Below are positions 26,012 through 33,792 of a stretch of 36,724 nt of DNA, piece after piece. The number at the start of each line of letters is the position of its first letter. The stretch's first letter is position 1. Both the position numbers and the translations under genes were made by a program. The stretch is taken from NCBI GenBank assembly GCA_017527945.1, contig JAFXPL010000018.1, positions 1 to 36,724 of the forward strand, read 5' to 3'. The notes below the pieces were generated by a model that saw nothing but the letters and a program-made list of their open reading frames with translations, was not told the origin of the DNA and made no database searches. The stretch comes from Bacteroidales bacterium. Its GTDB lineage: Bacteria > Bacteroidota > Bacteroidia > Bacteroidales > WCHB1-69.

Positions 26012-27685
26012 ATGCCATTCCTACAAGAATATACAATGTTGGACGAACTAGGTCGCGGCGGGTTCGCCACGGTCTATAAGGTTCGTCACAATGAATTGGG
26101 CTACATTCGGGCAATACGCGTGCTGAACGAGACCATCGTGGATGCCTCCAGCCCGACCTACCAGAAGTTTCTGCGTGAGTGCAAGGTACTGTTGCGTCTC
26201 GGAAACGGCAACCATCCGAACATCGTACACATTTACCAGCCGCGCCTGTTGGACAACAAGGCGCTGGTGGAAATGGACTATGTGGATGGGCTGGATGTTC
26301 TGCACTACCTGAAACAGAATCAGAATTTCGTGCCCGTGGAGGAAGTTGTCCGTATGGCTCTCCAGATGAGCAGCGCGTTGGCGTATTGCCACGAGGATAT
26401 TTACCGTTTCTGTATGGACAGGGATGCGGACAACCTACAGGATGATCCGGATGACGGATCCAAAGTCCTCATTGACGAACAGACACGCAAACGGCTGATA
26501 GAGAAATATAAAGTCATCCACAATGACATCCATTCGGGCAACATCATGCGCCGAGAGGACGGCAACTACGTGCTGCTTGACTTTGGATTGGCCATCAACG
26601 GGGGCGAGGTGGTGCGTAGCAGCCGTCGCAAAAACGGGGCTCCCGAATTCAAGGCTCCGGAAAAGTGGGATAACGAGGCTGTTCTGACTGAGCAATCGGA
26701 TATTTATAGTTTCGGTATTGTTCTTTATCAATGTCTTGCAGGTCGGGTGCCGTTTCCTTTGGATACTAAAAATCCCAACTCAACAGAAGCTGAATACTTG
26801 TTGAGCAAGGCGCACCAGCAGTCACTCCCGCCGTCCATAGAAGATATTCGAAAAGTGTTTTTTGAAAGCAAGTTTGCAGGTCAGACATATCAGAAGGATT
26901 ACCCGCAGTGGCTGGAAGATGTGATTTTGAAGTGTCTGCGGAAAAATCCTGCGGAGCGGTTCAGAAATGGGAAGGAACTCTATGATTGTGTAAAAATGCA
27001 CACGCTTGAAGAGACTAAGGTTTCGAAAGAAATTGAAAACAAGCTCGTAGAACTGACAAACCGAAACAAAACGTTGGAAACCGAGCTGGGTGGGCTACAG
27101 GGTGCCAATGCTTCGTTGAATACTGCGCTGAATGAGAAACAGAATGCGCTTGTGCGAACTGAGCAGTTGTTGCGTGAGTCAAATGAACAAATAGACACAT
27201 CTAAAAAGGAGGTCAAATCTTTACAGACGGAAATCGTACGATTGAAGGAAGTGGGCTCGTCTGGCACTGGCAAATGGAAAGTGCTCACAGTTGTTCTGCT
27301 GCTGGCTCTCGGTCTGTTCGGGTATTTATATTTAGAGCAAATCCATGAGACCGATTATTGGGCAACCTATGCAATCAATGAGCAGCAGTTGTGTGATACG
27401 ACCACCACTCATCAACAAATTGTGGAAGATGACAATAACGAGCAAATAGACCGCTTGAACCGCCAAATCAGAAATTTGCAGGATGAGAATGCACAGTTGC
27501 GGACGAGCAGCCAGGGTGGAAGTGAGTATCAGGGACACGATGCAAGGTATTGGTATAACCAGTATAGTCAGAAGAGCGGTAGCGACACTTATCAAGGCCA
27601 CGATGCCCAATATTGGTATAAAGAGAATGAAAGCACAAAAAAACAGAGGGATAATTATAAAAAGCAATTGAATGATAATATTTAA
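26012..27685 (+). CDS. Second Ser/Thr protein kinase, coiled coil and membrane-anchored
   Basis: A 557-residue paralogue of the kinase at 21492, nearly identical over the first 40 residues. Kinase domain about 7-335: GRGGFATVY 14-22, Arg36 again instead of the VAIK lysine, HND at 170-172, Asn177, DFG 190-192, with the same long insert before the catalytic loop. A coiled coil follows (about 340-410), then one TM (VLTVVLLLALGLFGYLYL, about 423-440). The extracytoplasmic tail has a second short coiled coil and two copies of YQGHDAxYWY (about 506 and 528). It lacks the zinc ribbon of the first kinase. The cytoplasmic kinase with outer repeats is the layout of envelope-sensing PASTA-type kinases, but no PASTA domain is present. 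Confidence 0.88.
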   Translation: MPFLQEYTMLDELGRGGFATVYKVRHNELGYIRAIRVLNETIVDASSPTYQKFLRECKVLLRLGNGNHPNIVHIYQPRLLDNKALVEMDYVDGLDVLHYLKQNQNFVPVEEVVRMALQMSSALAYCHEDIYRFCMDRDADNLQDDPDDGSKVLIDEQTRKRLIEKYKVIHNDIHSGNIMRREDGNYVLLDFGLAINGGEVVRSSRRKNGAPEFKAPEKWDNEAVLTEQSDIYSFGIVLYQCLAGRVPFPLDTKNPNSTEAEYLLSKAHQQSLPPSIEDIRKVFFESKFAGQTYQKDYPQWLEDVILKCLRKNPAERFRNGKELYDCVKMHTLEETKVSKEIENKLVELTNRNKTLETELGGLQGANASLNTALNEKQNALVRTEQLLRESNEQIDTSKKEVKSLQTEIVRLKEVGSSGTGKWKVLTVVLLLALGLFGYLYLEQIHETDYWATYAINEQQLCDTTTTHQQIVEDDNNEQIDRLNRQIRNLQDENAQLRTSSQGGSEYQGHDARYWYNQYSQKSGSDTYQGHDAQYWYKENESTKKQRDNYKKQLNDNI

Positions 27686-27714
27686 TCTATGTCGCAAAAA
27701 AATTAAGTATAAAT

Positions 27715-28383
27715 ATGAAACTGATTAAAATTATTGTTGTTTTAGGAGTCTTGCTGTTGCCGGTTCCCACCTTGTACGCCCAAGACTTCCTGCAAAAAGC
27801 CAATAACTATTTGGATGCAGGGGAATGTGATAAAGCGCAACGCGCCTACGAGGCTTATAAAGTGGAACATCCATACGGTAATGCGGAAGTGGAGCGGCGG
27901 ATTGCCGAGTGCGGAAAACAAAAGCCTCAAACATCAACCTCTGATAGTTATGTTGATTTGGGATTGCCAAGTGGAACTTTATGGAAAAGCCAAGACGAAA
28001 GCGGTGGACTTTATGGACTTTATGATTACTTTGACGCGTTTAGGTTATTTGGCAACAGGATGCCTTCGCCGAGACAATGGAATGAGTTAATTAATTGTTG
28101 CTCATGGACATATTTTGAGAATAATTCGTGTTTTAAAGTACAAGGACCTAATCATAATTGTATTTTCCTGCCTCTTCGTGAACAAGAGTCGAAAATTTCA
28201 TATAAAAATGGAGAAGGGACCTATACAAGCCACGTTAAGGAAATATGTGGTAATTATTGGGCTTTTATGGAAAGTGGTTCTTCGGTATGGGTAATGTATT
28301 ACAATAGATATGGTACTCGCATTGTAGAAGAGAAATCATCAGAAACAAAACTAAATCATTACAAAGTACACCTCGTTCGCTGA
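27715..28383 (+). CDS. Exported TPR-like protein with FISUMP-type domain
   Basis: A 222-residue protein with a signal peptide (KLIKIIVVLGVLLLPVPTLYA). A single TPR-like helical pair follows (FLQKANNYLDAGECDKAQRA, then Y). Then comes a domain opening YVDLGLPSGTLWKSQDE, the hallmark of the Fibrobacter-succinogenes-major-paralogue/DUF1566-like domain found in many Bacteroidota surface proteins. It lacks the usual full set of aromatic motifs, so it is a short or diverged member. Likely periplasmic or surface partner of the cluster. 29 bases after the second kinase and 39 before the FHA gene. Confidence 0.7.
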   Translation: MKLIKIIVVLGVLLLPVPTLYAQDFLQKANNYLDAGECDKAQRAYEAYKVEHPYGNAEVERRIAECGKQKPQTSTSDSYVDLGLPSGTLWKSQDESGGLYGLYDYFDAFRLFGNRMPSPRQWNELINCCSWTYFENNSCFKVQGPNHNCIFLPLREQESKISYKNGEGTYTSHVKEICGNYWAFMESGSSVWVMYYNRYGTRIVEEKSSETKLNHYKVHLVR

Positions 28384-28422
28384 TTTTCAATCTTTAGTAA
28401 ATATTATTATTAAACAACACCC

Positions 28423-29403
28423 ATGTCAAAGTTTAAAAAAAAATTATCAAAATGGTTCGATAACTTTTCTCGATTTGTGGGAAATGTCTTGCAAAACGAG
28501 GGAACTGCCCAAGATGCTCCCGTCAATGAGAAACAAGAGCAGAATGTGAAAGCTGACAATCCTCAGCAAAAGGAGGAACCAACGCCGCAAGAACCAGAAC
28601 CGAAAAAGAAAGAAGCAGCAGCAGAACCAATACCGCCGAAAGAGGAACCGAAAACCTTGGATGACAAAGAGGCATTGCTCCGCAATGTCGTTTCCACGCT
28701 CGCCAAACGGATAGAGTATCGGGATGCAACAAAAGGGAAAAAACTGGTTCTGTGGCTCGACTGCGACCGGCTTACCTTTATCGCATACGACACCGACTCG
28801 TATCGGCAACAGATGCTTTCGGCTTTGCTTAATGAGAAAGGCTTTGAATTTGAGCAGGTGACATTCAGTTTGGGTAAACCTGCGCAGGAATTGCACGCCA
28901 CCCCAATAGGAGACAATGACCTTGAATACCTGCAAGTGATAGAAGAAGAGAAAGTTCCAGAATCGGTGTCCTGCAAAGCGGTAATCAGTGTTTTTGGAGA
29001 AGCGGGCAGCCTTGCACAAGACAAGTACATCCTATCGCCTGAAGATATGAAGGAGAAAATGATTTCCTGCTATAACATCGGCGCTGGGAAATTCCCGAAG
29101 ATTCCCACGGGCTATCGGGAAAACCATATCGCCATTGACGACAATCCGGACTCCCCAATGGTGGAGAAGAACAAGTTTGTGAGCCGTATGCACGCGCATA
29201 TCGGTTTCTCCGACAAGTTCGGCTTCTATTTTCAAGTGGAGAAGGACGGCACGCGGTTGATGGGAAAACGCACGCGAATCTTCCGTGGCGAGGAGAAAAT
29301 CGAATGCGAGAATCCGGAAGCCAAAATCCCTCTTCAGGACGGAGACTTGATAGAATTAGGCAAAGCAGTAGTTTTAAAATACAAACAATTAAATGAAGAA
29401 TAA
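28423..29403 (+). CDS. FHA domain protein with proline/glutamate-rich linker
   Basis: A 326-residue cytoplasmic protein. The basic N-terminal helix (KFKKKLSKWFDNF) is followed by a low-complexity P/E/K linker (about residues 28-78). An alpha/beta domain spans about 80-200 (KKLVLWLDCDRLTFIAYDTD). A C-terminal FHA domain lies at about 215-322, with SRMHAHI at 254-260 supplying the Ser-Arg and His of phosphothreonine binding, then GKRTRIFRG and the closing LQDGDLIELGKAVVLKY. FHA proteins read phosphothreonine made by Ser/Thr kinases, so it is the likely effector or scaffold of the neighbouring kinases. Two bases before the next gene. Confidence 0.87.
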   Translation: MSKFKKKLSKWFDNFSRFVGNVLQNEGTAQDAPVNEKQEQNVKADNPQQKEEPTPQEPEPKKKEAAAEPIPPKEEPKTLDDKEALLRNVVSTLAKRIEYRDATKGKKLVLWLDCDRLTFIAYDTDSYRQQMLSALLNEKGFEFEQVTFSLGKPAQELHATPIGDNDLEYLQVIEEEKVPESVSCKAVISVFGEAGSLAQDKYILSPEDMKEKMISCYNIGAGKFPKIPTGYRENHIAIDDNPDSPMVEKNKFVSRMHAHIGFSDKFGFYFQVEKDGTRLMGKRTRIFRGEEKIECENPEAKIPLQDGDLIELGKAVVLKYKQLNEE

Positions 29404-29405
29404 TT

Positions 29406-30413
29406 ATGAGCCAGTTTTTCGATGCAATAAAGAAACTCCTTGATAGCGGTAAAATCGACCAGCCAAACGAGAGTCATAAATCAGGGAAGTCTAAGGTGAC
29501 CAATAAAATACTATTTGAGGAATTGGTTGACCATTTCAACAATCAAATAAATGAATTGTCGGTATATAGACGATTGCTGTATCCGATGTCTTTCAATATC
29601 CTGATGCATCCCGATGACTATAGTATTACCAAAGAGTCGCTTCCGTTTGTGCTTCCCGAAGTGGTGTCTGCTTTTTATGCGTCAATAAAGAAAAAAATCA
29701 GTTCCTATCATAATGGAGTGAATTATGCCCCGCCTGCCACCTATTGGTTCTTCCAATTTTCCGCGTGCCAGGTTAAGGAAAAAGATGGTGTGGAGGACTT
29801 TATCAAGCGGGGGGAAATCGTTACTACGGGTAGTTTGACTACTTTTGATATTCATAAAGCCCAGCAGGGTGGTATCCGTTCAGAAGCCAACGTCCATCTC
29901 TCAGTAAAATGTCAGAACTCCAACACCAACGATAACAATATTAATATGGATGCTTTGTTAGGTATGGATATTCTCAGCGAGGGCTCTTTCACGTTTAATT
30001 TTGATAAGAATCTTAATGAGGACACTTCCTCGATTTCTTCGGCAGCTGGGGAACAACGGAGAGGTTGGGCCACACTACGTTGGGCATCCGAGGATGGAAC
30101 GGGTAATTTCAAAGTGTATGACATGTTCGATAATTATATTGAGATTTCCGGGAAATCGGAAACTCGTATCACAAGTAATATAGTGAAAATCAATAGTGAT
30201 GCTGTCGTTAAACAGCATGTACATATCAAGTTTGACCAGGCAACGCAAACATTTTCATTGGCTGCATTTGCCAAAACACGCTTGAATTCCCGTGAGGTTC
30301 CTTTGAGCTTATCAGGAAGCGTGCCTCAATGGGTACCGCTGTCCAAAAGTTCTAAAATATTTTTAAATGATGTCATCAGCGTTGAATTTAATGCAAATTC
30401 TGATTTAGTATGA
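29406..30413 (+). CDS. Uncharacterised protein with FhaA-like N-domain and degenerate FHA-like C-domain
   Basis: A 335-residue soluble protein of no firm family. Residues about 36-100 (FEELVDHFNNQINELSVYR, YPMSFNILMHPDDYS) resemble in pattern the DUF3662-type N-domain of actinobacterial FhaA, where NEFVVELSPHDY occurs. The C-terminal 100 residues look like an FHA fold lacking the SxxH signature: KQHVHIKF (269-276), AKTRLNSREVPL (289-300), SSKIFLNDVISVEF (315-328). Both assignments are inference from pattern. Its last four bases overlap the phosphatase start (ATGA), so the two proteins are probably made in fixed ratio. Confidence 0.6.
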   Translation: MSQFFDAIKKLLDSGKIDQPNESHKSGKSKVTNKILFEELVDHFNNQINELSVYRRLLYPMSFNILMHPDDYSITKESLPFVLPEVVSAFYASIKKKISSYHNGVNYAPPATYWFFQFSACQVKEKDGVEDFIKRGEIVTTGSLTTFDIHKAQQGGIRSEANVHLSVKCQNSNTNDNNINMDALLGMDILSEGSFTFNFDKNLNEDTSSISSAAGEQRRGWATLRWASEDGTGNFKVYDMFDNYIEISGKSETRITSNIVKINSDAVVKQHVHIKFDQATQTFSLAAFAKTRLNSREVPLSLSGSVPQWVPLSKSSKIFLNDVISVEFNANSDLV

Positions 30414-31849
30414 GAAATAAAGAAAAAATTGCGTGTTATGGTTTGTCTGACATGGGTAGACAGCGCACTAACAACGAGGACGCTTTCGTTGCGGAACATT
30501 TAGACGATAATACAGTTTTGGCAGTTGCTATCGATGGAGTGGGTGGCTATGAAGGCGGCGAGATAGCCGCAGAAATTGCAAAGGAGGAAATCCCAAAATA
30601 TCTACGTGAATTCCAAAATGGTGAGCGGATAGAGCTTCTTAAACAAGCGGTGACGTATGCCAACAACGCCATATTTGAGCGTCGACAAATAGACACGTCA
30701 CGATCCAATATGAGTTGCGTGCTTACTTCCGCTCTGATTGATAAAGGCAGGAAAGTGGTGGATATGGTACATGTCGGTGATACGCGGTTGTATCAATATC
30801 ATTACGGGATTTTGCGCAAACTTTCTCACGATCATTCTCTCGTTGGCTATCGCGAAGAAATAGGAGATTTGACGGAAGAACAAGCTATGAATCATCCGCA
30901 GCGAAACGTCATCAGTAGAGATGTTGGGTCTGACAAACATAATGTTTCGGATAGTGATTTTCTTGACGCGGAAGAGTTCCCTCTTCTGCCCAATTCCACT
31001 TTCCTGCTCTGCTCCGACGGCCTGACGGACATGATTACATCCAGGCAGATAGTCGCGATTTTGGAGCAGAACCTTTCGCTCGAAGAAAAAACGCAGGCTT
31101 TAATTGATGCCGCCAATGAGGCCGGAGGCAAGGACAACGTCACGGTGGTGTTGGTGGAGTACCAGGCGGAGGAAGAAGAGTTCGCTCCGATAATGGATGA
31201 GAACGAGAATCTGCAAGATGATAGTGTAGTTGAGGAAATCGTGGCAAAAATCCCAAAAGGGAAAAGAGTAAAAGGGAATAAGGTGATCCTTCCTATACTG
31301 ACATCCATTTGTATTCTGCTTTTGGGCTCTTGTTTTGCCATACTGATTTCTTCCGAAGCAAAAGACGTGAGAATACATACACTTGAAGAACAACTGGCAC
31401 GAGTGCTGTTGGCTCAATCAACAGACAAATCACGCTCGGACATTCGGATAGACAATAGTGTTCTTATACAAAAGGTTGATGATTACACGACGGCCGTACT
31501 AAAAAACAATTTTGACGCTCTTGGACAAATGTATGCTGATACTGTCAGGCGTTTCATCAACTACACCAATATAAGCAAGGAAAAAGCAGTGGCACTTATC
31601 GAGGATTTTGACGATAAACGGGGAGTCACAGACAAACATCTGAATGTTCAATGGGAGACTTGGGGTTGTCGGCAGTTACCAAATGGGGATGTGTCTGTTG
31701 ATTTCGTTGAAGATTTCAAGGTTGTCAAACAAGATTCAACCGAAGTGTCGTACCTTGTTCACTGTTTTATGACTTTTGACACGAACGGCAAAATCGTCAG
31801 CGTCTTGGAAGACCTTCTGCAGAGTGGCGAGAAATTAGCATCAAAATAA
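30410..31849 (+). CDS. Membrane-anchored PP2C-type Ser/Thr phosphatase
   Basis: A 479-residue protein. The PP2C (PPM) domain covers about residues 5-252: NNEDAF 21-26, IDGVGG 41-46, GDTRLY 123-128, SDGLTD 202-207, GKDN 240-243, which supply the metal-binding aspartates. A basic acidic-to-TM linker leads to one TM at about 292-313. An extracytoplasmic region follows, with a helical start and an NTF2/SnoaL-like domain (about 350-475). This is the layout of PstP-type phosphatases that reverse Ser/Thr kinases in cell-wall control. mraY starts 6 bases after its stop. Confidence 0.92.
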   Translation: MRNKEKIACYGLSDMGRQRTNNEDAFVAEHLDDNTVLAVAIDGVGGYEGGEIAAEIAKEEIPKYLREFQNGERIELLKQAVTYANNAIFERRQIDTSRSNMSCVLTSALIDKGRKVVDMVHVGDTRLYQYHYGILRKLSHDHSLVGYREEIGDLTEEQAMNHPQRNVISRDVGSDKHNVSDSDFLDAEEFPLLPNSTFLLCSDGLTDMITSRQIVAILEQNLSLEEKTQALIDAANEAGGKDNVTVVLVEYQAEEEEFAPIMDENENLQDDSVVEEIVAKIPKGKRVKGNKVILPILTSICILLLGSCFAILISSEAKDVRIHTLEEQLARVLLAQSTDKSRSDIRIDNSVLIQKVDDYTTAVLKNNFDALGQMYADTVRRFINYTNISKEKAVALIEDFDDKRGVTDKHLNVQWETWGCRQLPNGDVSVDFVEDFKVVKQDSTEVSYLVHCFMTFDTNGKIVSVLEDLLQSGEKLASK

Positions 31850-31855
31850 ACAACT

Positions 31856-33127
31856 ATGTTCTATTCCCTTTTCACCCATTTCCACCATTTTCCCGGCGCA
31901 CGCCTGTTTACCTACATCTCCTTCCGCGCCATCATCGCCGGGGTGCTGGCGCTGTGCATCAGCATCTGGTTCGGGAAGTGGTTCATCCGCTGGATGAAAC
32001 GCCACCACATCAGCGAGACGCAGCGCGATGAAAAAATCGATCCGGCGGGCAAGGACAAAAAAGATGTCCCGACGATGGGCGGGCTCATCGTCATTGCAGC
32101 TATTCTTGTACCCTGTCTGCTGATGGGCAAGCTGTCGAACATCTACATGATCCTGCTTTTGGCAACCACCGTGCTGATGGGCGCACTCGGTTTCGCGGAT
32201 GACTTCATCAAGACTTTCCGCAAAAACAAGGACGGATTGAACGGATGGCTGAAGATCGCCGGACAGGTGACCCTCGGGCTGATCGTCGGACTGACCCTCC
32301 GTTTCAGTCCCGCCGTGACGATGAACGAGATCGTGAGCAGTCGCATCGTGGACAATGCTGTGGTTGTGGAGAAGAGCCCTGAAATCAAATCGACCCAAAC
32401 TACCATCCCGTTCGTGAAGCACCACAATTTCAACTATGCCGACCTTTTTTCGTGGCTTGGAGAGAAGAACATGTATCGCGCAGGATGGATCTTCTTCGTG
32501 CTGCTGACTGCCTTTGTGGTGGCGGCGTTGAGCAACGGGGCCAACCTCAACGACGGGATGGATGGCATGTGCGCGGGCAATTCTGCCATCATTGCCATAA
32601 CATTGCTTTTGCTGGCCTATATGAGCGGCAGTGTTGTATGGGCGCAATATTTCGATGTGATGTATATTCCCGGGTCCGAAGAACTTGTGGTCTTCCTCGC
32701 CTCGTTTGTCGGGGCGCTGGTAGGCTACCTGTGGTGGAACGGATTTCCCGCACATGTGTTTCTCGGAGACACGGGCAGCCTGACTATCGGCGGCATCATC
32801 GGGGTGTGCGCGATGGTCATCCACAAGGAACTGATGATGCCACTCCTTTGCGGCGTTTTCCTGATGGAAAGCGTCAGTGTCATCATCCAGAGACGAGTCT
32901 ATAAGTTCTATAAGAAGCGCGGTCGCCACGTGCGCGTGTGGCGCGGCACCCCGATACACGACCACTTCCGCAAAACCATCGACGATGTGCGGAAATACGA
33001 TCCTACTTGTACTTTCTTGTTCAAAGGGGGTGAATCCAAGCACCACGAGGTGAAAATCGTCCTGCGTTTCTGCATTGTCACGCTCATCTTGGCTGCATTG
33101 ACTATTTTGACACTGAAGATCAGGTAA
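31856..33127 (+). CDS. mraY: Phospho-N-acetylmuramoyl-pentapeptide transferase
   Basis: A 423-residue polytopic inner-membrane enzyme that transfers phospho-MurNAc-pentapeptide to undecaprenyl phosphate, forming lipid I. Visible are PTMGGLIVI, ALGFADDFIK with the paired Asp, NLNDGMDGMCAG, VFLGDTGSLTIGGI, and TPIHDHFRK near the end. The last replaces the canonical HHH with HDH, which I recall as usual in Bacteroidales. The family insert STQTTIPFVKHHNF is present. Normally it lies in the dcw cluster between murF/murE and murD; here it directly follows the phosphatase. Its base composition is GC-rich like the housekeeping genes, unlike the preceding cluster. Confidence 0.93.
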   Translation: MFYSLFTHFHHFPGARLFTYISFRAIIAGVLALCISIWFGKWFIRWMKRHHISETQRDEKIDPAGKDKKDVPTMGGLIVIAAILVPCLLMGKLSNIYMILLLATTVLMGALGFADDFIKTFRKNKDGLNGWLKIAGQVTLGLIVGLTLRFSPAVTMNEIVSSRIVDNAVVVEKSPEIKSTQTTIPFVKHHNFNYADLFSWLGEKNMYRAGWIFFVLLTAFVVAALSNGANLNDGMDGMCAGNSAIIAITLLLLAYMSGSVVWAQYFDVMYIPGSEELVVFLASFVGALVGYLWWNGFPAHVFLGDTGSLTIGGIIGVCAMVIHKELMMPLLCGVFLMESVSVIIQRRVYKFYKKRGRHVRVWRGTPIHDHFRKTIDDVRKYDPTCTFLFKGGESKHHEVKIVLRFCIVTLILAALTILTLKIR

Positions 33128-33138
33128 AAGGATATAGT

Positions 33139-33672
33139 ATGGAAAATGAGGATAAAAATTATATCGAAGAAAGATCCAGAACTCTTGCTTTTCTCCTGAG
33201 GCATGACAAAACGTATGCCTTTTTGGAGCACGGATATCGGGATGTACACGATCTGGCGGCAAACCACGGCTTTACACGGGAAGAACTGCAAGAGATTGTG
33301 GACAAAGACTGTAAGGGACGGTATGAATTTTCGGATGAGAAGAGGCTTTTCATACGGGCGCGTTACGGGCATAGTGTAAATGTGGATGTCGAGCTGCAGG
33401 AAGCAACTCCTCCCGAAGTTTTGTACCACGGAACAGCCAAACGCTTTCTCGATTCTATCATGGGGCAGGGGATTTTGAAGATGCATAGGTTATACGTTCA
33501 TTTGTCAGAATCCGTCGAAGAGGCTGTCAAAGTCGGGAAACGCCACGGCGAACCCGTTGTGCTGGAAATCGACGCCCGTAGGATGAGCGAGGATGGAATC
33601 CGGTTTCTCGTTAGCCGTAACGGTGTCTGGCTGACGGAATTTGTGGATGCGAAATACATTCGGCAGATCTGA
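33139..33672 (+). CDS. kptA: RNA 2'-phosphotransferase (Tpt1/KptA)
   Basis: A 177-residue enzyme of the Tpt1/KptA family, which removes a 2'-phosphate from RNA using NAD+, yielding ADP-ribose 1''-2'' cyclic phosphate. The N-terminal winged-helix-like part contains FLLRHD (Arg21, His22). The ART-fold part contains RARYGHS (73-79), YHGT (96-99, His97) and RFLVSRNGVWL (Arg160). These match the Arg-His-Arg-Arg active-site set of the family. The bacterial role is unclear because bacteria lack the eukaryotic tRNA-splicing pathway. It is 11 bases after mraY and may be last in that transcript. Confidence 0.88.
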   Translation: MENEDKNYIEERSRTLAFLLRHDKTYAFLEHGYRDVHDLAANHGFTREELQEIVDKDCKGRYEFSDEKRLFIRARYGHSVNVDVELQEATPPEVLYHGTAKRFLDSIMGQGILKMHRLYVHLSESVEEAVKVGKRHGEPVVLEIDARRMSEDGIRFLVSRNGVWLTEFVDAKYIRQI

Positions 33673-33764
33673 GAAGATCGCATTAAAACTCGCGTCTCTT
33701 TCGCACAGCCGCTCCCCGACTGCAGAATGCGAATAGGAAGTTCTTTCCCGTCACGGATTTTTTG

Positions 33765-33772
33765 TATTTTTG
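33765..33772 (+). promoter_or_regulatory. Putative -7 box upstream of the AAA-ATPase remnant
   Basis: TATTTTTG, 20 bases before the ATG at 33793. The -33 position reads TCTT rather than TTTG. Confidence 0.4.
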
Positions 33773-33792
33773 CGCCGTAAAAAGCCATACTG

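Noticed and set aside
21492..31849. Type VI secretion regulation module (PpkA/PppA/Fha)
   Set aside because: Kinase, phosphatase and FHA also occur in T6SS loci, but no tss genes are present; SEDS-PBP and mraY point to wall synthesis.
31841..33262. Long minus-strand open frame (473 codons) opposite mraY
   Set aside because: Histidine/glutamine-rich translation with no family pattern. It is the antisense shadow of a clear mraY gene in GC-rich codons.
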